Below, in pieces: positions 16,403 to 24,936 of a stretch of DNA of 64,000 nt. The notes beneath the pieces were generated by a model. That model was not told where the DNA came from. It saw only the letters and a list, made by a program, of their open reading frames with translations, and searched no databases. Location: the NCBI GenBank assembly GCA_019637685.1, contig JAHBVF010000002.1:124001-188000 (forward strand), given 5' to 3'. Both the position numbers and the translations under genes were made by a program. Numbering within the stretch: the first letter of the stretch is position 1; each line of letters opens with the position of its first letter. The DNA is from Caldilineaceae bacterium. Lineage in GTDB: Bacteria; Chloroflexota; Anaerolineae; Caldilineales; Caldilineaceae.

Positions 16403-18373
16403 ATGAGTCTGCTGGTCGGCAATCAGCTTGCCAAAAGCTACGGCGCTAATGATGTTTTTGAAAACATCGATGTGCGCATTGAACACGAAGACCGAATCGG
16501 TTTTGTCGGGGCCAATGGCTCTGGCAAAACGAGTTTGCTGCGCGTTCTGGCCGGGATAGAGCCAAGCAATGGGGGGCAGATTTTTGTTGCCCAAAGCATT
16601 CGCCGGGGCTATCTGCCCCAAGACCCGCCCCCGGCTGGCGACCATACGCTCTATGAAGACCTGTACGCGATCTTCACTTCTCTGTTGGCCCAGGGCGAAG
16701 AACTGCGCACGCTGGAAGCGCGCATGACCGATCCGGCCACCAGCGAGGATGAACTCAACCGCATTTTGATAGACTACGGCCACAAGCAGGAAGCCTTTGA
16801 GCGGGCTGGCGGCTATACGATTGATCAGCGGGTGAAAAGTGTTCTCAGCGGGCTGGGGCTGGACGAAGAACTCTGGCACAAACCCCTGGCGCATCTAAGC
16901 GGCGGCCAGCGCACCCGTGCCCTGCTGGGCCGTCTGCTGCTAGAAGAGCCGGACCTGCTGCTGCTGGACGAACCCACCAACCACTTGGACGTGCGCTCGG
17001 TGGAGTGGCTGGAAGGTCAACTGTTGGCCTGGAAGGGAGCGCTTCTGGTCGTATCACACGACCGCTACTTTCTGGACACGGTTGTCACCCGCGTGTGGGA
17101 GATGACCCACCACAGACTGGAAAGCTACCGGGGCAACTACAGCCACTTTCGCCGCCAGCGAGAAGATCGGCTGGAACGCTGGCGCAAGGAGTACGAACAA
17201 CAACAGGAATATATTCGGGAGACCGAAGAATTTGTGCGCCGCTACAAAGCAGGCCAACGCACGAAGGAAGCCCAGGGCCGAGAGACCCGGCTCAAACGCT
17301 TTATGGAGACCGAAGCGCTGCCCCCGCCCCCGTCGGATCAGCGCATCCGCCTGCCCCTGCGCACAGACATCCGCAGCGGCGATCTGGTACTGCGCACCCG
17401 CCGCCTGCTGGTGGGCTATCCCCCGGTGGATGGCAACGGCAGCGGGCCGACACCGATTCTGGCCGTGCCCGATTTGGACCTCTACCGGGGCAAAATTGCC
17501 GCGCTCATTGGCCCCAACGGCGCGGGCAAGACGACGCTCATCCGCACAATTCTGGGTGAACTGGAGCAGTTGCAGGGAACGTTTCAATTGGGTACTGGCG
17601 TGGAGATTGGCTATCTGGCCCAGCGCCATGTGGGCGCTGGCTTTGGGCTGATGGATTCCAGCCAGAGCGTGCTGAATGCACTGCTGGATATCAAAAATCT
17701 GCCGCTGGAACGGGCGCGCACCTATCTGGGCCAGTTTCTTTTCAAAGGTGACGACGTTTACAAATCCATCGATCAGCTTTCCGGGGGCCAGCGCAGCCGC
17801 ATTGCCCTGGCCCGGCTGACATTGCAGGGAGCCAATTTTCTGCTCCTGGACGAGCCGACCAATCACCTGGACCTGGACAGCCAGGAAATTTTGCAGGACG
17901 CGCTCCAACAATTTGGCGGCACAATTTTGCTCGTCACCCACGACCGCGCGCTGGTGGACGCGCTGGCTACCGAACTGTGGGTTGTGGAGCCAGGCGAAGG
18001 CGACGCGCCCAGCCGGATGGAGGTCTTCACCGGGACGTGGCGGCAATGGATGAATGAACGCAACGGCCAGATGAGCGGAGTAGACGCTGCCCCCAAAACA
18101 CTTGCTCCCGAACAAGACCAACGGGAATTGCAGCGGGAAGAGCGGCGCCAGCGTCAGCTATCGGCTCGGCAACAGGCCGATCTGGACGAATTGGAGCAGC
18201 AGATTCATCGGATGGAAGCACGCGCCATTGAATTGGAAGCGAAGATGGCCGCAGCCAGCCAGTCCCAGGATTACGAACAGGTGCAGACCATTCACAACGA
18301 GCACCAGGCCGTTCAGCGCCGCATCGAACAGCAGATGGAACGCTGGACCGAAATGGCCGCAACGGTCACGTGA
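16403..18373 (+). CDS. ABC-F family ATPase (ribosome-associated, Uup/EttA/Vga-like)
   Basis: 656 residues from ATG 16403; the longer frame from 16316 starts upstream of the promoter. Two ABC domains: Walker A GANGSGKTSLL and GPNGAGKTTLI, signatures LSGGQRTRALLGRLLL and LSGGQRSRIALARL, Walker B DLLLLDEPTNHLD and FLLLDEPTNHLDLDS, both followed by the ABC-F type NHLD. No membrane segments. The P-site tRNA-interaction linker between them has FRRQREDRLERWRKEYEQQQ. A C-terminal coiled coil of about 80 residues (Gln/Glu/Arg-rich) as in Uup. Works on the ribosome in known members; antibiotic resistance versus translation-factor role cannot be decided here. Confidence 0.9.
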   Translation: MSLLVGNQLAKSYGANDVFENIDVRIEHEDRIGFVGANGSGKTSLLRVLAGIEPSNGGQIFVAQSIRRGYLPQDPPPAGDHTLYEDLYAIFTSLLAQGEELRTLEARMTDPATSEDELNRILIDYGHKQEAFERAGGYTIDQRVKSVLSGLGLDEELWHKPLAHLSGGQRTRALLGRLLLEEPDLLLLDEPTNHLDVRSVEWLEGQLLAWKGALLVVSHDRYFLDTVVTRVWEMTHHRLESYRGNYSHFRRQREDRLERWRKEYEQQQEYIRETEEFVRRYKAGQRTKEAQGRETRLKRFMETEALPPPPSDQRIRLPLRTDIRSGDLVLRTRRLLVGYPPVDGNGSGPTPILAVPDLDLYRGKIAALIGPNGAGKTTLIRTILGELEQLQGTFQLGTGVEIGYLAQRHVGAGFGLMDSSQSVLNALLDIKNLPLERARTYLGQFLFKGDDVYKSIDQLSGGQRSRIALARLTLQGANFLLLDEPTNHLDLDSQEILQDALQQFGGTILLVTHDRALVDALATELWVVEPGEGDAPSRMEVFTGTWRQWMNERNGQMSGVDAAPKTLAPEQDQRELQREERRQRQLSARQQADLDELEQQIHRMEARAIELEAKMAAASQSQDYEQVQTIHNEHQAVQRRIEQQMERWTEMAATVT

Positions 18374-18407
18374 GCGTTTGCACAGGGCAGGCTGATGTGT
18401 AAAATAG

Positions 18408-18465
18408 CCACGGATGAACGCGGATGGAGACAGATTCAATCTGTGAAAATCTGCGTCATCTGTGG
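18408..18465. repeat. Palindromic CCACGGATGAACGCGGATG-type intergenic repeat
   Basis: Starts CCACGGATGAACGCGGATGG and ends ATCTGCGTCATCTGTGG; the two ends are imperfect inverted copies. Similar sequences stand at 33841-33899, 49601-49655 and 62521-62604. The remaining part of the 18374-18642 gap shows nothing else. Confidence 0.6.
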
Positions 18466-18642
18466 ACGCTCTTCATTGCTGTTTGTATCCGCAATGGGCA
18501 TAGAAACTAAACTCGCCAGCATTTACACCTGAATTCTGGGCGCAATCAGCAATGAAAATGGGATAAATAAACAAACGTCGAGTAGCTTTGTAAAAACCTG
18601 TCCTTTCTCTGTTCATTGATGTTTATATTTCAGCCAGGAGAG

Positions 18643-19290
18643 ATGAATTTAGATATGACCAGACTTGTCATTGGCCTCACCGGCAACATTGCAACGGGAA
18701 AAAGTACGATACTGAAATATCTGGCCGAAAAAGGCGCGGCGATTATTGATGCCGACAAACTGGCCCATCGGGTGATGGAGCCGGGCGGGGCGGCCTATGA
18801 GGCTGTGGTGCGCAGCTTTGGCCGGGATATCCTTAACGACGACGGAACGATCAACCGCAAGCGCCTGGGCGATATTGTCTTTTCTGACACCTCCGCGCTG
18901 GGTCGGCTGGAAAAGCTGGTCCATCCAAAAGTTTTTGAGTTGGGCAACCAGGAGATCGACGAGGCCAAATCGCCACTTGTCATATTGGAAGCCATCAAAC
19001 TGCTGGAAGCCGGATTAATGGTTACACTGTGCGATGAGGTATGGGTGGTTATCTCGAATTTTGCCAACCAATTGCGCCGCCTGATGGAAAACCGCAATAT
19101 GGAGGAATCCAAGGCGGAACGGATTATCAGCATCCAGCCGCCCCAGGCTGCCAAAGTCAATCAGGCGGATCGGGTGATCGAAAATAACGGCGCGCTGGAA
19201 GAACTGCACGCCCAATTGGACACTATCTGGGCTGATCTGGTGGCACGCTATCCCGTGCAGATGGCCGGGCTGCACCCGGTGGCGGAGTAG
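18643..19290 (+). CDS. coaE: Dephospho-CoA kinase
   Basis: Last step of CoA synthesis. 215 residues from ATG 18643. P-loop GLTGNIATGKSTI, IIDADKLAHRVMEPGG, FSDTSALGRLEKLVHP and the IISIQPPQAAK stretch (usually RIxxQ) are all CoaE features. Another ATG at 18655 (MTRLVIGLTG) may be the true start: the AGGAGAG lies 2 nt from the first and about 14 nt from the second. Confidence 0.92.
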   Translation: MNLDMTRLVIGLTGNIATGKSTILKYLAEKGAAIIDADKLAHRVMEPGGAAYEAVVRSFGRDILNDDGTINRKRLGDIVFSDTSALGRLEKLVHPKVFELGNQEIDEAKSPLVILEAIKLLEAGLMVTLCDEVWVVISNFANQLRRLMENRNMEESKAERIISIQPPQAAKVNQADRVIENNGALEELHAQLDTIWADLVARYPVQMAGLHPVAE

Positions 19291-19294
19291 CGGA

Positions 19295-19486
19295 ATGGAC
19301 ACGCTCAAACGTTTTTGGACCCAACATCCCGCGCTCTCCAATTGGGCCGTGCTGGCGATTGGAATGGTGATTATTCTCTTTTTCAGCGCTCGTCATGTGG
19401 GCTTCGAGCCGCGCCAGTGGGCGGCGCTGGTGGGTGCAACAGTTGTCCTGGCCGGTCTCTGCGCCTGGATTCTTAGTTGGGAATAA
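19295..19486 (+). CDS. Small two-helix membrane protein, function unknown
   Basis: 63 residues: a short amphipathic start (MDTLKRFWTQHPALSN), helix AVLAIGMVIILFF, the loop SARHVGFEPRQW and a second helix ALVGATVVLAGLCAWIL. GGAG in the end of coaE lies 7 nt before its ATG and the genes are 4 nt apart, which supports translation. I do not recognise a family. Confidence 0.6.
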   Translation: MDTLKRFWTQHPALSNWAVLAIGMVIILFFSARHVGFEPRQWAALVGATVVLAGLCAWILSWE

Positions 19487-19513
19487 TATTTTTTTGGCAA
19501 CTGAATGGGTGGC

Positions 19514-19572
19514 TACAAGAACACAAAGCCACAAAAAAGGTAAGAGCTGCCGTATTTTTCGTGGCTTTGGGG
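19514..19572. repeat. Hairpin with CACAAAGCCAC arms upstream of dnaJ
   Basis: ACACAAAGCCACAAAAAA pairs imperfectly with TATTTTTCGTGGCTTTGGGG. Relates to the CACAAAG repeat at 9721-9761. No CIRCE element (TTAGCACTC-N9-GAGTGCTAA) was found here. Confidence 0.5.
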
Positions 19573-19600
19573 TTCATTGTAGGCTAGAGTTGAGGAACTG

Positions 19601-20728
19601 ATGGACAAACGAGATTATTATGAAACACTCGGCGTAGAACGCAACGCGGACGACGCTGTGATGAAAAAAGCATTCCGCAAGTTGGCACAACAGTATCACC
19701 CGGACGTCAATTCATCGCCTGAAGCAGAGTCAACCTTTAAGGAGATCAATGAAGCCTATCAGGTGCTGAGCGATCCCCAGAAGCGGGCTGTCTACGACCG
19801 CTACGGCCATGCCGGATTGAGCGGAGCCAGCGGTATGGGCGACTTCAACCAGGGCTTTGGCGATCTGGGCAGCATCTTCGAGGAGCTTTTCTCCGGCTTT
19901 GCCGGGCAGGGCCGGGGCAGTGGACGGCGCAATGCACCCCGCCGGGGCGCGGATCTGCGTGTGGACATCTCCCTGAGCTTCGAGCAGGCCGCCTTTGGCA
20001 CAGAACGGGAACTGGAAGTGCCCCGCATGGAGGAGTGTGACCGTTGCCACGCCAGCGGCGCGGAGCCGGGCAGCACGCCGGAGCGGTGTACGACCTGTGG
20101 TGGCACAGGCGAAGTCCAGCGCCGCCAGCAGTCCCCGCTCTTTGGCACAATCGTCACGGCTTCCCCCTGCCCCCGCTGCAACGGAGCCGGGGAGATCATC
20201 AGTTCGCCCTGCGCCAAATGCAACGGCCAAAAGCGGGTGCGTGTGACCCGCAAATTGAAAGTAAATGTGCCCGCCGGTGTGGACGACGGCACACGCATTC
20301 GTCTGGCTGGCGAAGGTGAAGCGGGCAGCCTGGGCGGCCCCGCGGGCAATCTCTACGTCGTCATTTCGGTGGAGTCTCACCCCATCTTTGTGCGCAACGA
20401 ATTCGACCTGCACATGGAACTGCCCATCAACATTGCCCAGGCCGCGCTGGGAGCCAATGTGCAGATTCCCACACTGGATGGCAACCCGGAACAGTTGGAA
20501 ATTCCCGGCGGAACCCAGACGGGCAAGAGCTTCCGCAAACGGGGTATGGGGATTCCTCGCCTGCAACGGTCGGGCCGGGGCGATCTGATCGTCACTGTGC
20601 GGGTCGTCACGCCTACCAACCTGAACAACGAGCAGAAAGAGTGGCTGCGCCGTCTTGCCGAAAGTTTTGGCGACGAAATAACCGAACACAAAAAAGGCTT
20701 CTTCGACCGCATACTCGGCACAGACTGA
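19601..20728 (+). CDS. dnaJ: Chaperone DnaJ (type I)
   Basis: 375 residues, full length. J-domain residues 1-70 with YHPDVN (HPD motif), Gly/Phe-rich segment (GFGDLGSIFEELFSGFAGQG), four zinc-finger CxxCxGxG repeats (CDRCHASG, CTTCGGTG, CPRCNGAG, CAKCNGQ; the last lacks the final Gly), then the substrate-binding domain with GDLIVTVRV. Stimulates DnaK; dnaK and grpE are not in this window. Confidence 0.97.
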   Translation: MDKRDYYETLGVERNADDAVMKKAFRKLAQQYHPDVNSSPEAESTFKEINEAYQVLSDPQKRAVYDRYGHAGLSGASGMGDFNQGFGDLGSIFEELFSGFAGQGRGSGRRNAPRRGADLRVDISLSFEQAAFGTERELEVPRMEECDRCHASGAEPGSTPERCTTCGGTGEVQRRQQSPLFGTIVTASPCPRCNGAGEIISSPCAKCNGQKRVRVTRKLKVNVPAGVDDGTRIRLAGEGEAGSLGGPAGNLYVVISVESHPIFVRNEFDLHMELPINIAQAALGANVQIPTLDGNPEQLEIPGGTQTGKSFRKRGMGIPRLQRSGRGDLIVTVRVVTPTNLNNEQKEWLRRLAESFGDEITEHKKGFFDRILGTD

Positions 20729-20766
20729 TTACCCGACACAGATTTAATGTCCAGCATAGACCACAA

Positions 20767-21519
20767 GTGATACACCTCGCCTGGGACGGCTGCTATAACG
20801 TAAGAGATTTGAGTGGTCTGCCCCTGGCCGCCGGGGGACGGATTCGCTCCGCCGCGCTGATCCGCTCGGACATTCTTTCCCGGCTGAGCGCGACGGGCAG
20901 GCAGGCGCTCATCGACTACGGAGTAGGCACAGTCATCGATCTGCGCACGCCAGCGCAGGTGGCGGAGGAGCCATCGGCCTTTGCGCCGGGCCATCCCCAG
21001 CCGGGGCAACCCCACTATCACATCCTCTCGCTGGAAAATCGCAATGTATCCGTCCTCAATCGGATCGATAATGCACCCAGCCAGGCGGAAAAGTATTGTC
21101 TGACGGTGGATTACTGCCAGCCCGAAGTAGCCGAAATTGTGCGGGCGGTGGCAGAGGCCCAAACAGGCGGCGTGCTGATCCATTGCCACGCGGGCAAGGA
21201 TCGCACGGGAATCGTCATCGCGCTGCTGCTGGGGCTGGTGGGCGTCACAGAAGAGGCCATTGCCGCGGATTACGCGGCCAGCGAAGAGCGCCTCTGGCCG
21301 CTGTTTCGCCAGATGGAAGCCGCTGCCGCAGACGATCCCGCCCAATTGACTGCGCTGCAACACAAAATTCCCACGGCTTTGCCCCAGACAATCCAGACGC
21401 TGCTGACCCACCTCCGCATTCGCTACGACAGCATTCGGGGGTATCTCTTGGCGGCGGGTGTGACCGAAGACGAACTGGCACGCATTGAGCATCGGTTGGT
21501 AGAGAAGGCGGATAGATGA
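20767..21519 (+). CDS. Tyrosine-protein phosphatase (Y_phosphatase3 type)
   Basis: 250 residues from GTG 20767. The P-loop is IHCHAGKDRTGIVIALLL, i.e. the C(X)5R motif with Cys and Arg in place and the lysine typical of the bacterial atypical dual-specificity class (also seen in lipid phosphatases such as MptpB). N-terminal WDGCYNVRDLSGLPLAAGG and IRSDILSRLSATGRQAL fit that family; FDLRTPAQVAEEP-like segment follows. 38 nt after dnaJ, and overlapping the next gene by 4 bp (ATGA). Substrate unknown. Start is weak: no clear SD. Confidence 0.85.
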   Translation: MIHLAWDGCYNVRDLSGLPLAAGGRIRSAALIRSDILSRLSATGRQALIDYGVGTVIDLRTPAQVAEEPSAFAPGHPQPGQPHYHILSLENRNVSVLNRIDNAPSQAEKYCLTVDYCQPEVAEIVRAVAEAQTGGVLIHCHAGKDRTGIVIALLLGLVGVTEEAIAADYAASEERLWPLFRQMEAAAADDPAQLTALQHKIPTALPQTIQTLLTHLRIRYDSIRGYLLAAGVTEDELARIEHRLVEKADR

Positions 21520-22340
21520 GTATTCTTTCCCTGCAAGAGGCAGTGGCACGCCAGCCTTATCCCGATTTTCAGAACTGGTGGCCGGTGGGCCAGCGCTTTG
21601 TAGACTTTATGGCCGAGGCCATTACGACCGAGTGGCGAGCACTGGAACCGGCAGAAGATTTGCGCCGGGTGGCCGATTTTGTCGTGGAATACACGCGGCT
21701 GGTCTATGGACGGGAGAGCCGTTCGTCGCTGGTGGCTGATTTTGTGGCGCGTCGCAGTTTGGATAATTTTCAGTCGGGCGAATTTGACGCGCTTTCCTAC
21801 GCCTTCTATCGGGGCGCGTTTGAGCGTCTGGCGGGCGACACGAAAATCTCCCATTTGCCACAGGCCCGCCGGGACTTCACCCGCCGGGTGGGTCGGCGTT
21901 TCTTCCAGCAGATGGCCGATGCCCTGGCCCTCTCTTTGCCCAGCCGTCTGGCCGACGGCGGCGACTTTGCCCGCTTGCAGAAGGCCCTTGCCCGGGTGGG
22001 CGATTTCCTTTTGACCGAAGGCTATCTGCGCGATCACTTCGCCTTTCGTTTTGATGTGGCGGCCAGCCGGGGCAGCCAGCCCATTGCCCAGACCAGCGCC
22101 GACTTTATGCCCGCGCTTGCCAGGGACACAGCCTATGCGCTCTACGAAATGGGCTATCCGATTATTCTCCCCTCCGCGGTCTATCTCTACCAGACGATTG
22201 GGGAAGCCCAGCACCATTCCTCCCGCACCATCGAAGAACTCTTTGCCCGCTGCGGCTGCCAGGCCAGCGAAACCGACGATTTTGACCCGACCGGCTTTCC
22301 CTCCGATCGGGTCGTAGAATTGTGGGAGATTCGGCGCTAG
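21516..22340 (+). CDS. Conserved-looking protein of unknown function, coupled to the phosphatase
   Basis: 274 residues, mostly helical, no signal peptide or membrane helix. Aromatic-rich N-terminus ([19 protein letters not shown]), middle [22 protein letters not shown]-terminal [21 protein letters not shown] do not recognise a domain. ATG overlaps the stop of the phosphatase (ATGA), so the two are co-translated and may work together. Its 3' end overlaps the convergent beta-CASP gene by 4 bp. Confidence 0.75.
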   Translation: MSILSLQEAVARQPYPDFQNWWPVGQRFVDFMAEAITTEWRALEPAEDLRRVADFVVEYTRLVYGRESRSSLVADFVARRSLDNFQSGEFDALSYAFYRGAFERLAGDTKISHLPQARRDFTRRVGRRFFQQMADALALSLPSRLADGGDFARLQKALARVGDFLLTEGYLRDHFAFRFDVAASRGSQPIAQTSADFMPALARDTAYALYEMGYPIILPSAVYLYQTIGEAQHHSSRTIEELFARCGCQASETDDFDPTGFPSDRVVELWEIRR

Positions 22341-23743
22341 AACTCGACAGTCTGGCCCAATCTCGGCACCTCTACCGCCCGATGCCCTTGGGTTTCCAGT
22401 TTGTCAGCCAGGGTAAAGGCAGCCTCTTTTTCGCCGTGGACGAGAAATGTCTTCTGCAGGCGCTGCTTGTCGAAGTGGGAAGCCCATTCCAGCAATTCCC
22501 CCTGATCCGCGTGCGCGCTGTAGCCGTTGATGCACTCTATTCGTGCCCGGACCGGGTACTCATCCCCATAGATTTTCACCTCATCCGCGCCCTCCAGAAT
22601 ACGCCGCCCCAGGGTGTGTTCGGCCTGAAAACTGACAAAAAGAATCGTATTTTCCTTGTGGGTGATGTTGTTTTTCACGTGATGGAGGATGCGCCCGCTC
22701 TCTACCATCCCGCTGGCGCTGATAATAATGGCCGGATCGGTGATGAAGTTGAGTTGCTTGCTGCGCCGCACATCCCGCACGTATTCGATGTGGGAAGAAT
22801 CGAAAGGATTGCGCCGCTTGCCTTCGGTCAAAAACTCCTGCACTTCCTGGTTCCAGGATTCCGGGTGCATCCGAAAGACATCCGTGGCATTGACAGCCAG
22901 GGGACTGTCCACAAAGACGGGCAATTCGGGAATGTCCCCAGCCTCGTCCAGCACATTGAGCGCATAGACCAATTCCTGGGTGCGCCCCACAGCAAAGGCC
23001 GGGATAATCACTTTGCCCCGCCGTTTGGCCGTGGCGCTAACCACCTCCTTCAGCCGCTCGCGTGCATCCAGATAGGAGCCGTGCAGCCGGTTGCCGTAGG
23101 TGCTTTCCATAATGAGAATGTCAGCATCGGTCAGTGTGTCCGGCGGACGGAGGATTGCCAGCTCCTCCCGGCCCAGATCGCCGCTGAAGACCAGCCGCCA
23201 CTCTTTGCCTGTGCTGAATTCACGGATTTCCAGCAACACAAACGCAGAGCCGAGGATGTGGCCCGCGTTATAATAGGTGAGCTTTACGCCGTCGGCAACG
23301 GGAACCGGGCGGTCCGTGCCGACACTGACAAAGAGCGGCAGGGTGTCGCGGGCGTCTGCCTGGGTGTAAATAGGCTCCACTGGCGGCTCGCCCCGACGTT
23401 TGCGCCGTTTGTTCAGATATTCGATATCGCTCTCCTGGATATGTCCGCTGTCCAGCAGCATATACGACGAGAGGTTGCGGGTGGCCGCCGTAGACCAGAT
23501 ATTGCCGTTGAAGCCCTGTTTGACCAGATTGGGCAGTTTGCCTGTGTGGTCGATGTGGGCGTGGCTGATCACAACCGCATCGATGCTTTTCGGGTCAAAA
23601 GGAAAGCGCAGATTGCGTTCATAGGTCTCGGCCCGGCGGCCCTGAAAGAGACCGCAGTCCAACAGAATACGCTGGTCGTTTACCTCCAGCAGATGCATGG
23701 AACCGGTGACTTCCTGGGCCGCGCCGTGGAATGTGAGTTTCAT
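22337..23743 (-). CDS. Metallo-beta-lactamase fold protein with beta-CASP and RNA-specificity domains
   Basis: 468 residues. Zn ligands: [17 protein letters not shown] (HxHxDH), [20 protein letters not shown]; beta-CASP part with [39 protein letters not shown]-terminal [29 protein letters not shown] and [16 protein letters not shown], the usual RMMBL segment. Related to bacterial YSH1/CPSF73-like nucleases; RNA processing is likely but not shown. Confidence 0.9.
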   Translation of the reverse strand: MKLTFHGAAQEVTGSMHLLEVNDQRILLDCGLFQGRRAETYERNLRFPFDPKSIDAVVISHAHIDHTGKLPNLVKQGFNGNIWSTAATRNLSSYMLLDSGHIQESDIEYLNKRRKRRGEPPVEPIYTQADARDTLPLFVSVGTDRPVPVADGVKLTYYNAGHILGSAFVLLEIREFSTGKEWRLVFSGDLGREELAILRPPDTLTDADILIMESTYGNRLHGSYLDARERLKEVVSATAKRRGKVIIPAFAVGRTQELVYALNVLDEAGDIPELPVFVDSPLAVNATDVFRMHPESWNQEVQEFLTEGKRRNPFDSSHIEYVRDVRRSKQLNFITDPAIIISASGMVESGRILHHVKNNITHKENTILFVSFQAEHTLGRRILEGADEVKIYGDEYPVRARIECINGYSAHADQGELLEWASHFDKQRLQKTFLVHGEKEAAFTLADKLETQGHRAVEVPRLGQTVEF

Positions 23744-23774
23744 CGGAATGCCTTTCGTGAAGGGCGTGGATTTG

Positions 23775-23804
23775 TTACGGGATATTACGGGATATTATGG
23801 GACA
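23775..23804. repeat. Three tandem 10-bp units (TTACGGGATA) between divergent genes
   Basis: TTACGGGATA twice, then TTATGGGACA. The period of about one helical turn in the gap between the beta-CASP gene and dapF suggests an operator, but it could be chance slippage. Confidence 0.4.
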
Positions 23805-23901
23805 GATTGGCAGGGAGGGCAAAGCAGCAATGCAGTTGCCGCAGAATCCCTGTCCCGGCTCCAAAACTTGCGAACGGCGAATGGAAAAGGATGAAAGTTT
23901 T

Positions 23902-24786
23902 ATGAAACGGCACACCCCTCAAGCCCCTTTCTCCAAATACCACGCGCTGGGCAATGACTATCTGATTCTGGACCCGGCCCGGCAGCGGGGCGAACTGGCA
24001 CAGGGGCTGAAACCCGCGCAGGTCCGGGCTATCTGCGATCGCCAGCGGGGGGTGGGCAGCGATGGAATTGTCTATGGCCCGCTGATGGGTGAAGAACATC
24101 CCGGCCACTTTGCCTGCGTCATCTGGAATCCCGACGGCTCCCAGGCCGAGGTGAGCGGCAACGGGCTGCGCATCTTTGCCCGCTATCTGGCCGACGAGGG
24201 GTACGTCTCTCTGCCCGACGAACGCGCGTGTATTCTCCACAGCGGCGGGCGCACAATCCCCATTGCTTACGGCCCCCACGCGGACTCGCCCATTCGGGTC
24301 GAACTGGGCCGGGCGTCCACCGCGCCGGGACCGGACACCTTGCCCGCCCATCTGCTGGCCGCGCTTGGCCCGCCCACACAGGTAAATGTGGGCAATCCCC
24401 ATTGCGTCTTTTTCCCCCATCTCTCCATCGACGAATCCCTGGCCCGCGATTGGGGTCCCCGTGTGGAGACTGACCCGTCCTTTCCCAAACGCACAAATGT
24501 CCAGTTCGTGCGGATTGTGGATCGCCACACAATCGCCATCGAAATCTGGGAGCGGGGCGCGGGGTATACCCAGGCCAGCGGCAGCAGCAGCTGCGCGGCC
24601 GCGCTGGCGGCCATCAGCCGGCGCGGGTGCGCGTCGCCCGTCACCGTGCAGATGGCCGGTGGGGCGCTGCTGGTAGACGCGGCCCAAATCAGCGGCCAGT
24701 GGCACGTTTCCCTGACCGGGCCGGTCACGCCGGTCTTTGACGGGTACTGGAGAGCAGGCACAGGGCGTTCCATCTCCGATTCCTAA
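23902..24786 (+). CDS. dapF: DapF-like epimerase homologue with both catalytic cysteines changed to serine
   Basis: 294 residues from ATG 23902. The fold and landmarks of diaminopimelate epimerase are clear: FSKYHALGNDYLI, DRQRGVGSDGI, VIWNPDGSQAEVSGNGLR, VNVGNPHCVFF, ERGAGYTQASGSSSCAAAL. In authentic DapF the segments are CGNG and ACGSGxC with Cys acting as acid and base; here they are Ser85 (AGC codon) and Ser226 (AGC codon). A Cys at 231 remains. The enzyme may be inactive, slower, or act on another substrate. The gene symbol is by homology only. Monocistronic, upstream of lexA. Confidence 0.85.
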   Translation: MKRHTPQAPFSKYHALGNDYLILDPARQRGELAQGLKPAQVRAICDRQRGVGSDGIVYGPLMGEEHPGHFACVIWNPDGSQAEVSGNGLRIFARYLADEGYVSLPDERACILHSGGRTIPIAYGPHADSPIRVELGRASTAPGPDTLPAHLLAALGPPTQVNVGNPHCVFFPHLSIDESLARDWGPRVETDPSFPKRTNVQFVRIVDRHTIAIEIWERGAGYTQASGSSSCAAALAAISRRGCASPVTVQMAGGALLVDAAQISGQWHVSLTGPVTPVFDGYWRAGTGRSISDS

Positions 24787-24829
24787 TCTCCTCTTCCCTT
24801 TCTCCCAGAACATTCGTGCGAATTGGGTC

Positions 24830-24858
24830 TTGACACCGCACAGATGTTCGTGTACAAT
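24830..24858 (+). promoter_or_regulatory. Consensus sigma-70 promoter of lexA
   Basis: TTGACA (24830-24835), 17-nt spacer, TACAAT (24853-24858). One of the best promoters in the window. Confidence 0.8.
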
Positions 24859-24895
24859 TTGGGATAGTTGGGAAACAGATGTGCTATTTGGGATA
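24857..24895. promoter_or_regulatory. Direct repeat ATTTGGGATA x2 at the lexA promoter
   Basis: ATTTGGGATA at 24857-24866 and 24886-24895, 29 bp apart (about three helical turns), the first overlapping the -10 box and the second between the start site and the ATG. GAACATTCGTGC (24808-24819), close to the GAAC-N4-GTTC SOS box, lies upstream of the -35. Either could be the LexA operator. Confidence 0.45.
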
Positions 24896-24936
24896 AATTA
24901 TAGGGGAATTCACCCCTCCGCCAAAAGGAAAAACCA

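Noticed and set aside
19487..19600. CIRCE/HrcA operator before dnaJ
   Set aside because: No TTAGCACTC-N9-GAGTGCTAA; only a CACAAAGCCAC hairpin.
22322..23905. 527-codon open frame on the plus strand
   Set aside because: Antisense of the beta-CASP gene with its HxHxDH motif.
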